A DNA stretch of 64,000 bases from Phycisphaerae bacterium (GTDB lineage: Bacteria; Planctomycetota; Phycisphaerae; Tepidisphaerales; Tepidisphaeraceae). The notes under the pieces are model-generated. The model worked only from the letters and a program-made list of their open reading frames with translations. It was not told the DNA's origin and did no database searches. Location of the stretch: NCBI GenBank assembly GCA_030448225.1, contig JAUJNJ010000007.1, positions 13,818-77,817 of the forward strand. Direction: 5' to 3'. How positions within the stretch are numbered: position 1 is the first letter of the stretch; every line of letters starts with the position of its first letter. Both the position numbers and the translations under genes were made by a program. Of the stretch, positions 26,360 through 36,197 are shown piece after piece.

Positions 26360-28923
26360 TCAGTTCCACGTGATCAGGCCCGGCTCGAACGGTGAGGCGA
26401 GGTCTTCGCCGCCCGGCAGGATACGGATGGCGAAGCCCTGGCGGCCGCTGATCTTGCAGTCGAGGCGGCCGACGAAGAGGTGGCGGCCGGGGGCCATTTC
26501 CTTCGAGTAGTTCATGCCGATCGCGGTCGGTTCCTCGATCTCGCCGCGGGCGCTGATGCGGCCGGCGTAGAGTTGCACCGCCACGTCCTTGGGGTCGAGG
26601 CCGGGGAGGTCGACGAGCGCTTCGACCTGCATGTTCTCGCCGACCTTGAAGTGGCCGTTGCCGCTCGTGTGGACGCCGACGATCTTGATGCCGCCCCACT
26701 TGTGGCGCAGCGCGTCCTTCGTGTGCGCCAGCGCGACCGACCGCCGCAACCCGTCGGCCGCGAGGCGGGTGCCGCGGTCGAACGCGGGGATGTAGAACGT
26801 CTCGGCGTAGTTCTGCACCATGCGGTTGGTGTTGAACGCCGGCGCCAGCTTGCGGATGCAGTTCTTCATCCGCACGATCCACTCGCGCGGCAGGTTGTCC
26901 ACGCCGCGGTCGTAGAACAGCGGCAGGATCTGCTTCTCGAGCAGGTCGTACAGCGCCTGGCTCTCGACCTCGTCCTGGTAGTTCGGGTCGGCGTAGTCCT
27001 CGCCGCGGCCGATCGCCCAGCCGACGTCGGGGCCGTACCCCTCGACCCACCACCCGTCGAGGATCGAGCAGTTCAGCACGCCGTTCGCCGCCGCCTTCAT
27101 GCCGCTCGTGCCGCTCGCCTCGTAGGGCCGGCGCGGCGTGTTGAGCCACACGTCCACGCCCTGCACGAGGTAGCGGGCGACGTTCATGTCGTAGTTTTCG
27201 AGGAACACCATCCGCCGGCGGATCTGCGGGTTGCTGCGGGCGAAGTTGACGATCGCCTTGATCAGTTCCTTGCCCTCGTGGTCGGCCGGGTGCGACTTGC
27301 CGGCGAACACGAACTGGATCGGCCGCTTCGTGTCCTCGAGCAGCGACTGGAGGCGGCCGACGTCGCGGAGCAGCAGCGCGCCGCGCTGGTAGGTCGCGAA
27401 GCGGCGGGCGAAGCCAATCGTCAGCGCTCGGGGTCGAGGATCTGGTCGGCCGCCGACACCTCGTCGTACGACGCGCGCAGCTTCATGAGTTGCTCGCGGT
27501 GCGTCTGGCGCGCCCAGCTCACCAGCCGCCCGGCCGCGCTCGTGGGCCGCGCAGTTCCTCCTCGGGGATCTGCGAGACGCCGTCCCACACCTCGTGGTTC
27601 GACGGCTCGCCCATCCACTCCTCGCCGAGGTAGCGGTCGAGCGTGTAGGCGATGTCCGGGCTGAGCCACGTGCGGACGTGGATGCCGTTGGTGATGTGGC
27701 GGATCGGCACCTCGCCCGGCGGCACGTTCGGCCAGACGTTGTGCCACATCCGCCGGCTGACCTGCCCGTGCAGCTTGCTGACGCCGTTGTAGCTGTCGGC
27801 CAGGCGGATCGCGAGCAGCGCCATCGAGAAGCCCTGCTTGCGGTCGGCCACGTTCTCGCGGCCCAACGCCAGGAACCCTCCTCGTCGAAAGCCGCAGCGC
27901 GCCCATGTAGTGCCCGAAGTACTTGACCATCAGCTCCGGCGGGAACATGTCGATCCCCGCCGGCACCGGCGTGTGCGTCGTGAAGACGTTGGTCGACATC
28001 ACCTGCTGGCGCCTGGTCGAACGAGAGGTCCCGCCCTTCCAGCAGCGTGCGGATGCGGCCTCCGCCGCCAGGAACGCCGAGTGCCCTCGTTCATGTGGAA
28101 GATCGTGGCTGGCACGTTCATCGCCGCCAGCCGCCTGCACGCCGCCGATGCCGAGCACGAGTTCCTGCTTGATGCGCAGCTCCGTCCCCGCGCGTAGAGC
28201 CGGCTGGTGATGTCGCGGTCGGCCGGCGCGTTCTCCTGGAGGTTCGTGTCGAGCAGGTAGAGCGGATGCCCGACGCTGGCGCGCCACACCTTGCAGTAGA
28301 CCGCGTTGTCCGGCAGGTCGACGCGCACCTGCACGGGCGAGCCGTCGGCAGTACGCATCGGCTCGACGGCGAGATTGTAGAAGTCCAGCTCCGGGTACGC
28401 CTCCTGCTGCCACCCGTCGGCCGACAGGTACTGCTGGAAGTACCCGTTGCGGTAGAGCAGCCCGACGCCGACGAGCGGCAGGCCCAGTTCACTCGCGCTC
28501 TTGAGGTGGTCGCCGGCGAGGATGCCCAGGCCGCCGGAGTAGATCGGCAGCGACTCGTGCAGGCCGAACTCGGCGGAGAAGTAGGCGGTGAGCAGGCCGG
28601 CGCGGTCGGGGTAGCTCTCCTGGAACCACCCCTTCCCCTCGATGTGCGCGCGGAACGCGGTGTGCACGCGACTGAGGTGCGCGAGGTAGCCGTCGTCCTC
28701 GGCGGCGGCGGCGAGCTTCGATTGCTCGATCGTGCCGAGCAGCTTCACCGGGTTGTGGTAGACGTCCTCCCACAGTTTGCGGTCGAGCCGGCGGAACAGT
28801 TCGACGGCGTCGGGCTGCCACACCCACCACAGGTTGTTCGCCAGCCGCCAGCAGCGCGAGCGGGCCGGGGATGTCGGGGAAGACCTGGAACGTCCGAATC
28901 GTGGGTGCGACGCCGTTGCTCAT
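26360..28923 (-). CDS. glgP: Alpha-glucan (glycogen/maltodextrin) phosphorylase, frame-broken
   Basis: GT35 enzyme releasing glucose 1-phosphate from alpha-1,4-glucans with PLP. The start ATG 28923 (MSNGVAPTIRTFQVFPDIPG) follows AAGGTGAT. The N-terminal half has AYFSAEFGLHESLPIYSGGL and GILAGDHLKSASELGLPLVG. The C-terminal half has NYDMNVARYLVQGVDVWLN, PRRPYEASGTSGMKAAANGV (the motif carrying the PLP lysine region) and LNCSILDGWWVEGYG. This is the short alpha-glucan phosphorylase type, about 850 residues. Six or more frame breaks between about 28150 and 27310. The middle blocks LLAIRLADSYNGVSKLHGQV and HITNGIHVRTWLSPDI are intact. Glycogen turnover role is established for the family. Confidence 0.85.
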
Positions 28924-29209
28924 CTGGATCACCTTCTGCTGGATATCTGCGAGAACTTCGCCGCCCCGTCCGGCTCCCGAAGGGGACTTCATCTACCCGA
29001 TTCGACCGTCCCTCGCCAGACGGCGCGGGACCCACGACTGCGATGAGGACGAACGGACAACGACGACGACGCGCGGTCCTTCGGACGTGCGGCTAAACGG
29101 GCGGCGATCCCTTCCTCCGAATCTGGCCGCGCCCGCGTCGGGGATGCTTTCCTCCCTCTCCCCAGTACGCTGGGGAGGGAAGCGCCGCCACACCGTCGGA
29201 TGACGAGCA
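28924..29209. other. Intergenic region with palindrome
   Basis: About 285 bases between two minus-strand genes. Holds an inverse partial TTTAGCCGC element (29086-29104) and the palindrome 29151..29181. The second would lie just after the upstream gene's end and may act as its terminator. Confidence 0.45.
29151..29181. repeat. CCCTCTCCCC-AGTACGCTGGGGAGGG palindrome, copy 2
   Basis: CCTCCCTCTCCCCAGTACGC continues TGGGGAGGGA. Same family as 26185..26228 and 35978..36021. Confidence 0.6.
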
Positions 29210-29752
29210 CTACTCTGTCGCCTCGATGCGCTTCACGTAGAACAGCGAGTCGGTCGCCCGCTGGCCGATGAAGTGCAGGCCGACCGGGTACTTCAGCTTG
29301 CACGCCTTGAAGAACTCGAAGATCCGCTCGCCGTGTTTGAACTGCTTCTCGAGGTTGGCGTTCACGTGGTCTTCCAGGTGCGGCGGGACGAGTTGCTGGC
29401 GGTCGTAATCCCAATTGGGGTCGATCCGTACGAGCAACTGCCCCTCCTCCCAGTCGATCGGGTAGCCGTGGATGTACCCCTCGCCGGTGCGGGGCGTGTA
29501 GAACCAGAAGCAGAGGAAGCGGTCCTTCCAGACGGTGCTGGTCGCGTTGTCCGAGCCGGTGATGAGGCGCGCGTGCGACGTGCGGATCGCCTGCCCGGCC
29601 AACGGCTTGCAGACCCACACCTTGCGGTCCCTGCAATCGTACAGGCCGACGTGGGGGTACTTGCCGTTGAACTTGTCGGTGACGAATTTCGTGCTGACGC
29701 GCGGGCCGGGCGGCTGGTCCTGCTGCGGCTCGCGCTTCCCGAAACCGAACAT
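29210..29752 (-). CDS. Conserved protein of unknown function
   Basis: Intact 180-residue protein starting MFGFGKREPQQDQPPGPRVS. The body is a single mixed alpha/beta domain with aromatic-rich strands (WVCKPLAGQAIRTSHARLIT, DRFLCFWFYTPRTGEGYIHG, IDWEEGQLLVRIDPNWDYDR) and a charged helix near the end (KQFKHGERIFEFFKACKLK). No signal peptide or membrane helix. I do not recognise a family with a named function. The strand-rich fold and Trp/Tyr content hint at ligand or nucleic-acid binding, but that is speculation. Stands alone between glgP and a divergent exported protein gene. Confidence 0.6.
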   Translation of the reverse strand: MFGFGKREPQQDQPPGPRVSTKFVTDKFNGKYPHVGLYDCRDRKVWVCKPLAGQAIRTSHARLITGSDNATSTVWKDRFLCFWFYTPRTGEGYIHGYPIDWEEGQLLVRIDPNWDYDRQQLVPPHLEDHVNANLEKQFKHGERIFEFFKACKLKYPVGLHFIGQRATDSLFYVKRIEATE

Positions 29753-30126
29753 GCCCGGTCGTCCTCACGTCTTGCGCGGTTGCGAGGCGAGGCGGAAGTG
29801 TAGCAGGATCAGCCGGACCTGAACAGCGGCCCCGGCAGGCGACGCCGCGATCCCGCTCGTCCGGTGCGACCGTCGGAGAGAAACATCGTCACCGCCGCGC
29901 GCGACGCGTGGCGGGCGCCTGCGGTTTCGCCGCGTCGACGCGCGGCCGCGCGATCTCATCGCGATCTCGCAGTGCAGTTCTATTCTCTGGCAAATCCGCG
30001 CCCGCCCCCGCTATACTGCCGGCGGAGCAGAAAATGCGCACCCCGACCCCGTTGCCCTCACGGGCGACCCGCGGGTCACGGCTGCGCCGCCTGGGGACCC
30101 CGTTTCATTTGTGAGAGCGACGCAGC
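29753..30126. other. Divergent intergenic region
   Basis: About 370 bases with promoters presumably for both flanking genes. An AT-richer segment (CAGTTCTATTCTCTGGCAAA and CGCTATACTGCC, 29972-30023) is a plausible promoter for the exported amidase: TATACT resembles a -10 box, with TTCTAT/TTCTCT upstream. Confidence 0.4.
30012..30017 (+). promoter_or_regulatory. Candidate -10 box TATACT
   Basis: TATACT at about 30012 lies 110 bases before the amidase start in otherwise very GC-rich DNA. No convincing -35 at the right spacing, so this is a weak call. Confidence 0.25.
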
Positions 30127-33100
30127 ATGACCCACCGATCCCGCGCCCGCGCGGCCACGCGTCTTTGCCGGTCCGCCGCCGTCCGCTCGCGGCGGGCCCT
30201 CGCCGAGGCGCTGGAACCGCGCCAGATGCTCTCGGCGTCCGCGTTCACCGTCGCCACGACGCCCGACGACCTCGGCGGCCACCTCGTCGGCTGCAACTGC
30301 GGCGCGTGCACGCCTTACGTCGAGTACGACCGGGCGGCCGGCGCATCGCTGCAACAGCAGGACGTCGCCTTCGCCGAACAGCCGCTGACCAAGACGCGCC
30401 GCCAGGCGAAGGTGAGAAGCGCGGCCCCCGCCGCCCTTAAGCCCACCCCGGCGCTGTCGGCGCAGCCGACGGGTGCCCTGTCGGGCAAGATCGTCTACGT
30501 CAACGCCGGCCACGGTTTTGCCTACGACGCCACTGCGGGCGTGTGGCGCACCGGCCGCGGCGAGACCAACGAGATGGTGGAGGACTTCGGCAACCAGGAC
30601 CAGCTTCAGTCGTACGTCGACTACCTGTTCAACGCCGGCGCCACCGTCGTGCCGCTGCGGCCCGTCGGGCACCAGCCCAACGAGGTCGTGCTCGACAACG
30701 ACTCGCCCGGCGTCACGTTCTCGGCCGGGTGGAGCAACAGCACCTCCCCGATCTTCTACGGCACCGCCGGCGACGCCGTCCCCTACCGCTTCGCCACGAC
30801 CGGCACGACCGAGACGGCCGTCGCCACCTACCGGCCCAACCTGCCGCAGACCGGGTTCTACCCCGTCTACACCTGGGTCCGCGACGGCACCGACCGCGCG
30901 GCCGACAGCCTGTACCGCGTCAACCACTCCGGCGGCAGCACCGAGGTGAAGATCGACCACCGGCTCGTCGGCGAGGGGTGGGTCTACCTCGGCTCCTACC
31001 ACTTCGACGGCGGCACCGGCGGCTCGGTGCAGGTCAGCAACCGCTCGGCGAGCGCGGGCAGCGTCGTCGTCGCCGACGCGATCCGCTTCGGCAACGGCCG
31101 CGGCACGATCAGCCGCGGCGGCGGCACGTCCGGGCAGACGCGCGAGGACGAGGCGTCGCTCTACTGGCTCGAGGCGATGAACGGCGTCGGCACGACCTTC
31201 GGCCAGTTCCGCACGCTGAGCGACGACGAGGGCGCGAACGTCAGCGCCCCGGCCCGCTACGCCGCTTTCATGAACAACGCCCCGCTCGGGCAGGCGCTGT
31301 ACCTCGGCTTCCACACCAACGCCGGCGGCGGCACCAGCCGCGGGACGATCGGGCTGTTCAACTCCCCGGAGAACGCCACGCCCAACCAGCAGCGCTGGGC
31401 GTTCCTGACGGCCAAGGAGGTGAACGACGACCTCGTCTCGATCGGCGGGCCGCCGCTGGAGTCGGCCTGGTGGAACCGCACCGGCAGCGCGCTCACGCTC
31501 GACCGGGCCGACATCGACTTCGGCGAGATCAGCGACAACGCGAACAACGACGAGTTCGACGCGACGATCCTCGAGGTCGGCTTCCACGACAACGCCACCG
31601 ACGCCGCCCTGCTGCGCGACCCGAAGGTCCGCGACTACGTCGGCCGCGCCACCTACCAGGCGACCGTGCGGTACTTCAACGAGTTCGGCGCTTCGGGCGG
31701 CGGCGCCGCCGCGCCGCTGGCGTTCGCGCCGGCGGCGCCGACGAACGTGCGGGCGACGTCGGCGGCCAACGGCGACGTCACCGTCGCCTGGGCCGCCCCG
31801 GCGAGCACCGCCGCGTCGGGCGGATCGGCAACGGGATACCGCCTCTACGCGTCGCGCAACGGCTACGGCTTCGACGGCGGCATCGCGATCGCCGGCGGCG
31901 CGACCGCGAGCCACACGATCCCCGCCGCCGCGGCTCGACGGCGCGCGCACTACTTCCGCGTCGTCGCCATAAACGCCGGGGCGCGTCCCCCGGCTCGCCC
32001 GTGGTCGCGCGCGGCGCGCAACGCCGCCGGCGCGCGCGCCGCTGCTGATCGTCAACGGGTTCGACCGCCTCGGCCGCGCGCAGAACGTGCGACAGTCGGT
32101 GCCGCTCGCCGGCGCGCGGCGTCGGTCATCGACCGCGTCCGGCCGCGGCTCGCCAACAGCTTCGACTACGTCGTGCAGGCGGGCGAGGCCGTCGAGGCGT
32201 TCGCCGCCCGCCAGGTCGGCTTCGACACCGCCGACAACGCGGCGATCGTCTCCGGGCAGGTCGCGCTCGGATTACCAGACCGTCATCTGGATGTCCGGCG
32301 AGGAATCGACGGCCGACGAGACGTTCGACGCCGCCGAGCAGTCCCGCGTCTCCGGCTTCCTCGCCGGCGGCGGCCGGCTGTTCGTGTCGGGCGCGGAGAT
32401 CGGGTGGATTTGTCGAGCCAGGGCGGCGCGCGGACGACCGCGCGTTCTTCAACAACGCGCTCCGCGCCGCCTACGTGTCGGACGACGCCGCCACGTACAA
32501 CGTCACCGCCCCCGCCGGCGGGTCGATCTTCGCGGGCCTGTCGCCGCTGACGTTCGACAACGGCGAGCAGTTCTACGACGTCGGCACGCCCGACGTCCTG
32601 TCCGCCTCGGCCGGCTCCACCGTCGCCCTCACCTACGCCGGCGGCACCGGCGGCGCGCGGCGGTCCAGCACGCGGACGCCGACACGGGCAGCCGGGTCGT
32701 GACGTTCGGCTTCCCGTTCGAGACGATCACGTCGGCCGCAAACCGCTCGGCGGTGATGTCGCGCGTGCTCGACTTCTTCGGCACCGGCGTGCCCGCCGGG
32801 CGCTGACCGCCATGACGGTGCAGCGCGGCGAGACGCAGCGGTCGATGATCACGTCGCTCTCGCTCGCGTTCGACCGCCCGGTGACGCTCGCGCCGCCGCG
32901 GTCGAACTGATCCGCCGCGAGGACGGCCTGTCGATCACGCTGCTCACGACCAACCCGTCCGGCGACGGCCGGACGTTCAACCTCGCCTTCACCGGCGACC
33001 GGATCATCGGCGCTTCCGTGCCCGACGGCGCCTACGACTTCACCCTCCGCGCGCCGACGCCCGCGACGCCTACGGCCAGTCGGTCACCGGCGGCGACCGC

Positions 33101-33301
33101 ACGCTCTCGTTCCACCGCCTGTTCGGCGACTACAACGGCTTCGGCGGCATCGACAGCACCGACTCGTTCCAGTTCAGCTGCGCGCTGGGCTCGTTCGCGG
33201 GCGACGCGAACTACCGCGCGCGTACTTCGACTACACCGCCGACGGCGACGTCGACCCCGCCGACAGCTTTCAGTTCAAGAAGCCGCCGGCCGATCGCGTA
33301 G
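30127..33301 (+). CDS. Exported multidomain N-acetylmuramoyl-L-alanine amidase with golvesin-like insert (frame-broken at C-terminus)
   Basis: About 1050 residues. LAEALEPRQMLSASAF at 25-40 is the planctomycete LEPRxxL N-terminal signature linked to export. Residues 120-520 hold an Amidase_3-type zinc domain: YVNAGHG (His129), RGETNE (Glu147/149), LGFHTNAG (His396) and TILEVGFHDNATDAALL (Glu483). Between the second and third ligands a golvesin C-terminal-like domain is inserted (185-325; YPVYTWVRDGTDR, GWVYLGSYHF). A fibronectin-III domain (APTNVRATSAANGDVTVAWA) follows, then a glutamine-amidotransferase-like fold (DYQTVIWMSGEES) and a C-terminal calcium-type repeat tail (FHRLFGDYNGFGGIDSTDSF; YFDYTADGDVDPADSFQFK). 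Frame breaks at about 31930, 32020, 32270, 32660 and 32805 split the last third. Probably acts on peptidoglycan outside the cytoplasmic membrane. Confidence 0.7.
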
Positions 33302-33337
33302 AGCGTGTTGCGGCTCCTGCTGACGGGCGCTGTCCCT

Positions 33338-33416
33338 GTCATCCTGAGCGCAGCGAAGGATCTCCCCGCAGGTCTCGCCAGACCCGCGTGAGATCCTTCG
33401 CTGCGCTCAGGATGAC
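33338..33416. repeat. Perfect 26-bp inverted repeat (PERSEG-type dispersed element)
   Basis: Left arm GTCATCCTGAGCGCAGCGAA GGATCT, right arm AGATCCTTCGCTGCGCTCAG GATGAC, 27-base spacer. Translations such as PERSEG and RSFAALRMT are well-known from intergenic repeats in many bacterial genomes. A degenerate single-arm copy is at 46427..46451. Confidence 0.7.
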
Positions 33417-33560
33417 ATCCGCCCTCCCCCGGCGACCCTACGAGGCGCGCAAAACCGCTTCAGTCGGCGCTCGGGCCGCAGCGGCGGGCGAGGCGCCGTG
33501 GCCGGCTGCCCGGCGACGAGCCCCGCGAGCCATCCGCCCGCGGTCACGCGAACGAGGACA

Positions 33561-33599
33561 TAAAGAAGAACGCCCGGCCCCAAGGGGGACCGGGCGTTC
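33561..33599 (-). terminator. Rho-independent terminator of sppA
   Basis: Read on the minus strand: GAACGCCCGG, loop of 12, CCGGGCGTTC, then TTCTTTA. Ten paired bases and a U-rich tail, 30 bases after the sppA stop. Confidence 0.65.
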
Positions 33600-33628
33600 G
33601 CGGTTCGAATTGCTGCGGTCGGACCCGC

Positions 33629-35646
33629 TTATCGCACCGTCACGACGTACGGCGAGATCAGCACGACCGGGCGGTCCTGGAGCAGTTGGATCATCTGCAA
33701 CTGCTGCGACAGCGTCCGCCGCGTCACCGGGTCGAGCGCGCGGAGGACCGAGTCCTCGCCGATGCGAACGGTCGGCCGCAGCGCCGCCACGGCCGCCGCC
33801 TCGGGGGCCATCCCGCCCCCGCCGCCGAACGCCGCCGAGCAGGTCGGCGAGCGTCTTGGGGGTCGGCAGGACGCGCGTCGTACGCCGGGCTTCACGCCCC
33901 CTTCTTAGCGGCGTGGGCGAGCGGCGCCGATGCCGCCGATCTCGTCGACCATGCCCAGGTCCTTCGCCTGCTTGGCGATGAAGATCCGGCCGCGGGCGAC
34001 CTGGTCGATGTCCTTGATCTTGCCGGTGCGGGTCGACATCACGCGCCGCGTGAACTGGTCGTACGTCCCCTTCATCCAGTTCGTGATGAGCCGCCGCTGG
34101 CGGTCGTCGAACGGCTTGTTCGAGCTGAACAGGTCGGCGTTGCGGCCCGCGCTGGAAGGATTCGGTGACGATGCCGAGCTTGTCGAACAGGTCCTTCAAG
34201 ACGAACTTCCCGCCGACCACGCCGATCGACCCGATGATCGCCGACGGGTCGGCGAAGATGTGGTCGCCCGCTGCGGCGAGGTAGTACCCGCCGCTGGCCG
34301 CCATGCTGCCGATGCTGACGACCACCGGCTTTTTCGCCGCGCTTGCGGGCGGCCTGCCACATCACCTCGCTCGCCAGCGCGCTGCCGCCGGGCGAGTCGA
34401 TGCGGATCACGATCGCCTTCACGTTCGGGTCGCGCGCCGCCTGGCGGAGGCTGCGCGCATGTCGTCCGAGCCGACGCCCGACTCGGCGAACAGCCCGTCG
34501 CCCGCCTCGCCGTCGACGATCACGCCCTCGGCGTAGATCGTGCCGCCACCGTCGGCTTCGCCCTCGGCGGCGTCGTCGTCGGCCGGGCGCGGACGGGGCG
34601 AACATGTTCGACAGCAGCGCCAGCGGGCTCTGCGCCTCGGCGTCGGCGGCCGGGGCCTGCCCGTAGTTCGCCAGCAGGTCGACCTCGTTGCCGAGCTCGT
34701 CGGCCAGCAGCTTGCGGAGCTGGTCCTGGTGGACGAGGTGGTCGACGAACCCGCGCTCCTTCGCGGCCTTGGCCGAGACGATCGTGTCGTCGATGAGCTG
34801 CTTCACCACCTCGCGCGACAGGTTGCGGTGGTGGGCGATCTCGCCGACGAGCCCCTCGTACATCGACTCGGTCAGCTTGTTCAACTCGCCGCGCAGCTCG
34901 TCGCTGGCGGCCGTGCGGGTGTACTGCTCGTCGGCGCCCTTGTACTCGCCGACCTGTACGTAGTCCGCCCGCACGCCGACCTTGTCGAGCAGGCCCTTGG
35001 CGAACGTCGCCTCCAGGCCGATGCCCGGGATCATGATCTCGCCCCCCTCGAGCAGGCAGACGTTGGTCGCGCCGCTGGCGACGGTGTAGGCGACCGTGTC
35101 GTAGCTGTCGGCGTAGACGAACGTCTTCTTGCCCGCCTGCCGCAGCGAGACCAGCGCGTCGCGCACCTCCTGGGCCTGCGCGAGGTTGAGCCCGGACGCC
35201 GCGCCGAGGTTCATCAGCACGCCGCGCACGTCCTTGTCGTCGCGGGCGGCGTGGAGGCGCTGCACCCACGCGCGCAGGGTGTAGGGCGTGGTGTCGGCGA
35301 AGAGCGAGAACGCCAGCGGCTTCTCGAGCACCGGCATCGCCGCCATGTCGAAATATGCGACCTTCGTCAGCGCGGCCTTTTGCGCGCGGGCCTTCTTCAT
35401 CCGCTCGAAGAGCTGCGCGGGCGTGGGGAAGTCGTTGTCCGACTCCTTCGGCGCGGCGGCGGGGTTCGACGCGGGCTGCGTCTGCGGCGCGGGCGGCTTC
35501 GGCTTCGACGCCGGTTGCGGCGCCTGCTGTTGCTGCGGCGCGGACTTCGGCGGCGCCGACTCCGGCGGCTGCTTCTCCTGCGCCGCCGCGAACGGGACCA
35601 GGGCGAGGGCGAACGCGAGGGGCAGGGCGAGGCGGGTCGGCTTCAT
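33629..35646 (-). CDS. sppA: Signal peptide peptidase SppA, 67K type (frame-broken)
   Basis: Membrane serine protease that degrades cleaved signal peptides. The start ATG 35646 opens MKPTRLALPLAFALALVPFA, a signal anchor, and follows AGGAG. A Gln/Pro/Ala-rich linker precedes the first SppA domain, which has VLMNLGAASGLNLAQAQEVR and YVQVGEYKGADEQYTRTAAS; its Lys acts as general base in E. coli SppA. The second domain, after a frame break near 34590, has AIVIRIDSPGGSALASEVMW and VVSIGSMAASGGYYLAAAGD, containing the nucleophilic Ser of the M-A-A-S-G-G-Y-Y block. It ends LLQDRPVVLISPYVVTVR. About 670 residues, slightly longer than the E. coli protein because of the linker. Three or more frame breaks in the second half. 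Confidence 0.8.
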
Positions 35647-35977
35647 CGAACGCTCCTGTGCGGCGAGGTAGGCCGGCCGCGGGCCGGCGTCGGTCCGGGG
35701 CATTCTATAACGATCCGACCCGATTGTTGACCGGACGCGAAAGTTTCGTAGTCGCGGAGCGGCGGCGGAGGAAGCGGACGCGACCGACGGCTCGTGAAGC
35801 AACTCGACGTCTGAGGGATGACGTCGGGTCCCCGCTCTCCAGTTTCAGCGGAGCGGGAGGGAACGCGGCGAGAGATGGGCGCTCGATCAGCACCGTTGAT
35901 CGGCAGCAGCCGGGGAGTGGGCGATGAGAGGGGATCGCGCTGCTGGCGTGCCAAGCGCCGGGGTGCCGGCTGCGAGA

Positions 35978-36021
35978 GCCCCTCTCCCCCGCCCTCTCCC
36001 CAGCGTACTGGGAAGAGGGAG
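35978..36021. repeat. CCCTCTCCCC-AGCGTACTGGG palindrome, copy 3
   Basis: CCCCTCTCCCCCGCCCTCTC, CCCAGCGTACTGGGAAGAGG, GAGG. Same family as 26185..26228 and 29151..29181. Confidence 0.6.
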
Positions 36022-36096
36022 GACGCTTGTCGGCAACCAACGCGTGACGAGCAACCGGGTGCCGCGGGATATTGGGCAGCGATCGGGTCGGCGGGA

Positions 36097-36126
36097 GAAC
36101 CGTGGGAGCAAGCTCCCACGGCGTTC
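36097..36126. repeat. CCGTGGGAGCAAGCTCCCACGG palindromic repeat, copy 2
   Basis: GAA, CCGTGGGAGC AA GCTCCCACGG, CGTTC: the inverse of 14492..14521 including the GAACG/GTTC flanks. Confidence 0.65.
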
Positions 36127-36197
36127 GAGCGGTACCGCATCCTGAGCCGCGAGGCTCCGGTTAATGGATGTTCACGGGGGCGCCGCACGCGCGATGC

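Larger units (their letters stand above)
33302..33628. other. Intergenic region between convergent genes with a 26-bp inverted repeat and a terminator
   Basis: Holds the element at 33338..33416 and the sppA terminator at 33561..33599. The remaining frames are shadows of sppA. Confidence 0.6.
35647..36197. other. Intergenic region with two palindromic repeats
   Basis: About 550 bases between two minus-strand genes. Contains CCCC-AGCGTACTGGG copy 3 (35978..36021) and the CCGTGGGAGC palindrome copy 2 (36097..36126). No gene supported. Confidence 0.55.

Noticed and set aside
30076..32055. 659-residue minus-strand ORF
   Set aside because: Antisense shadow of the amidase gene.
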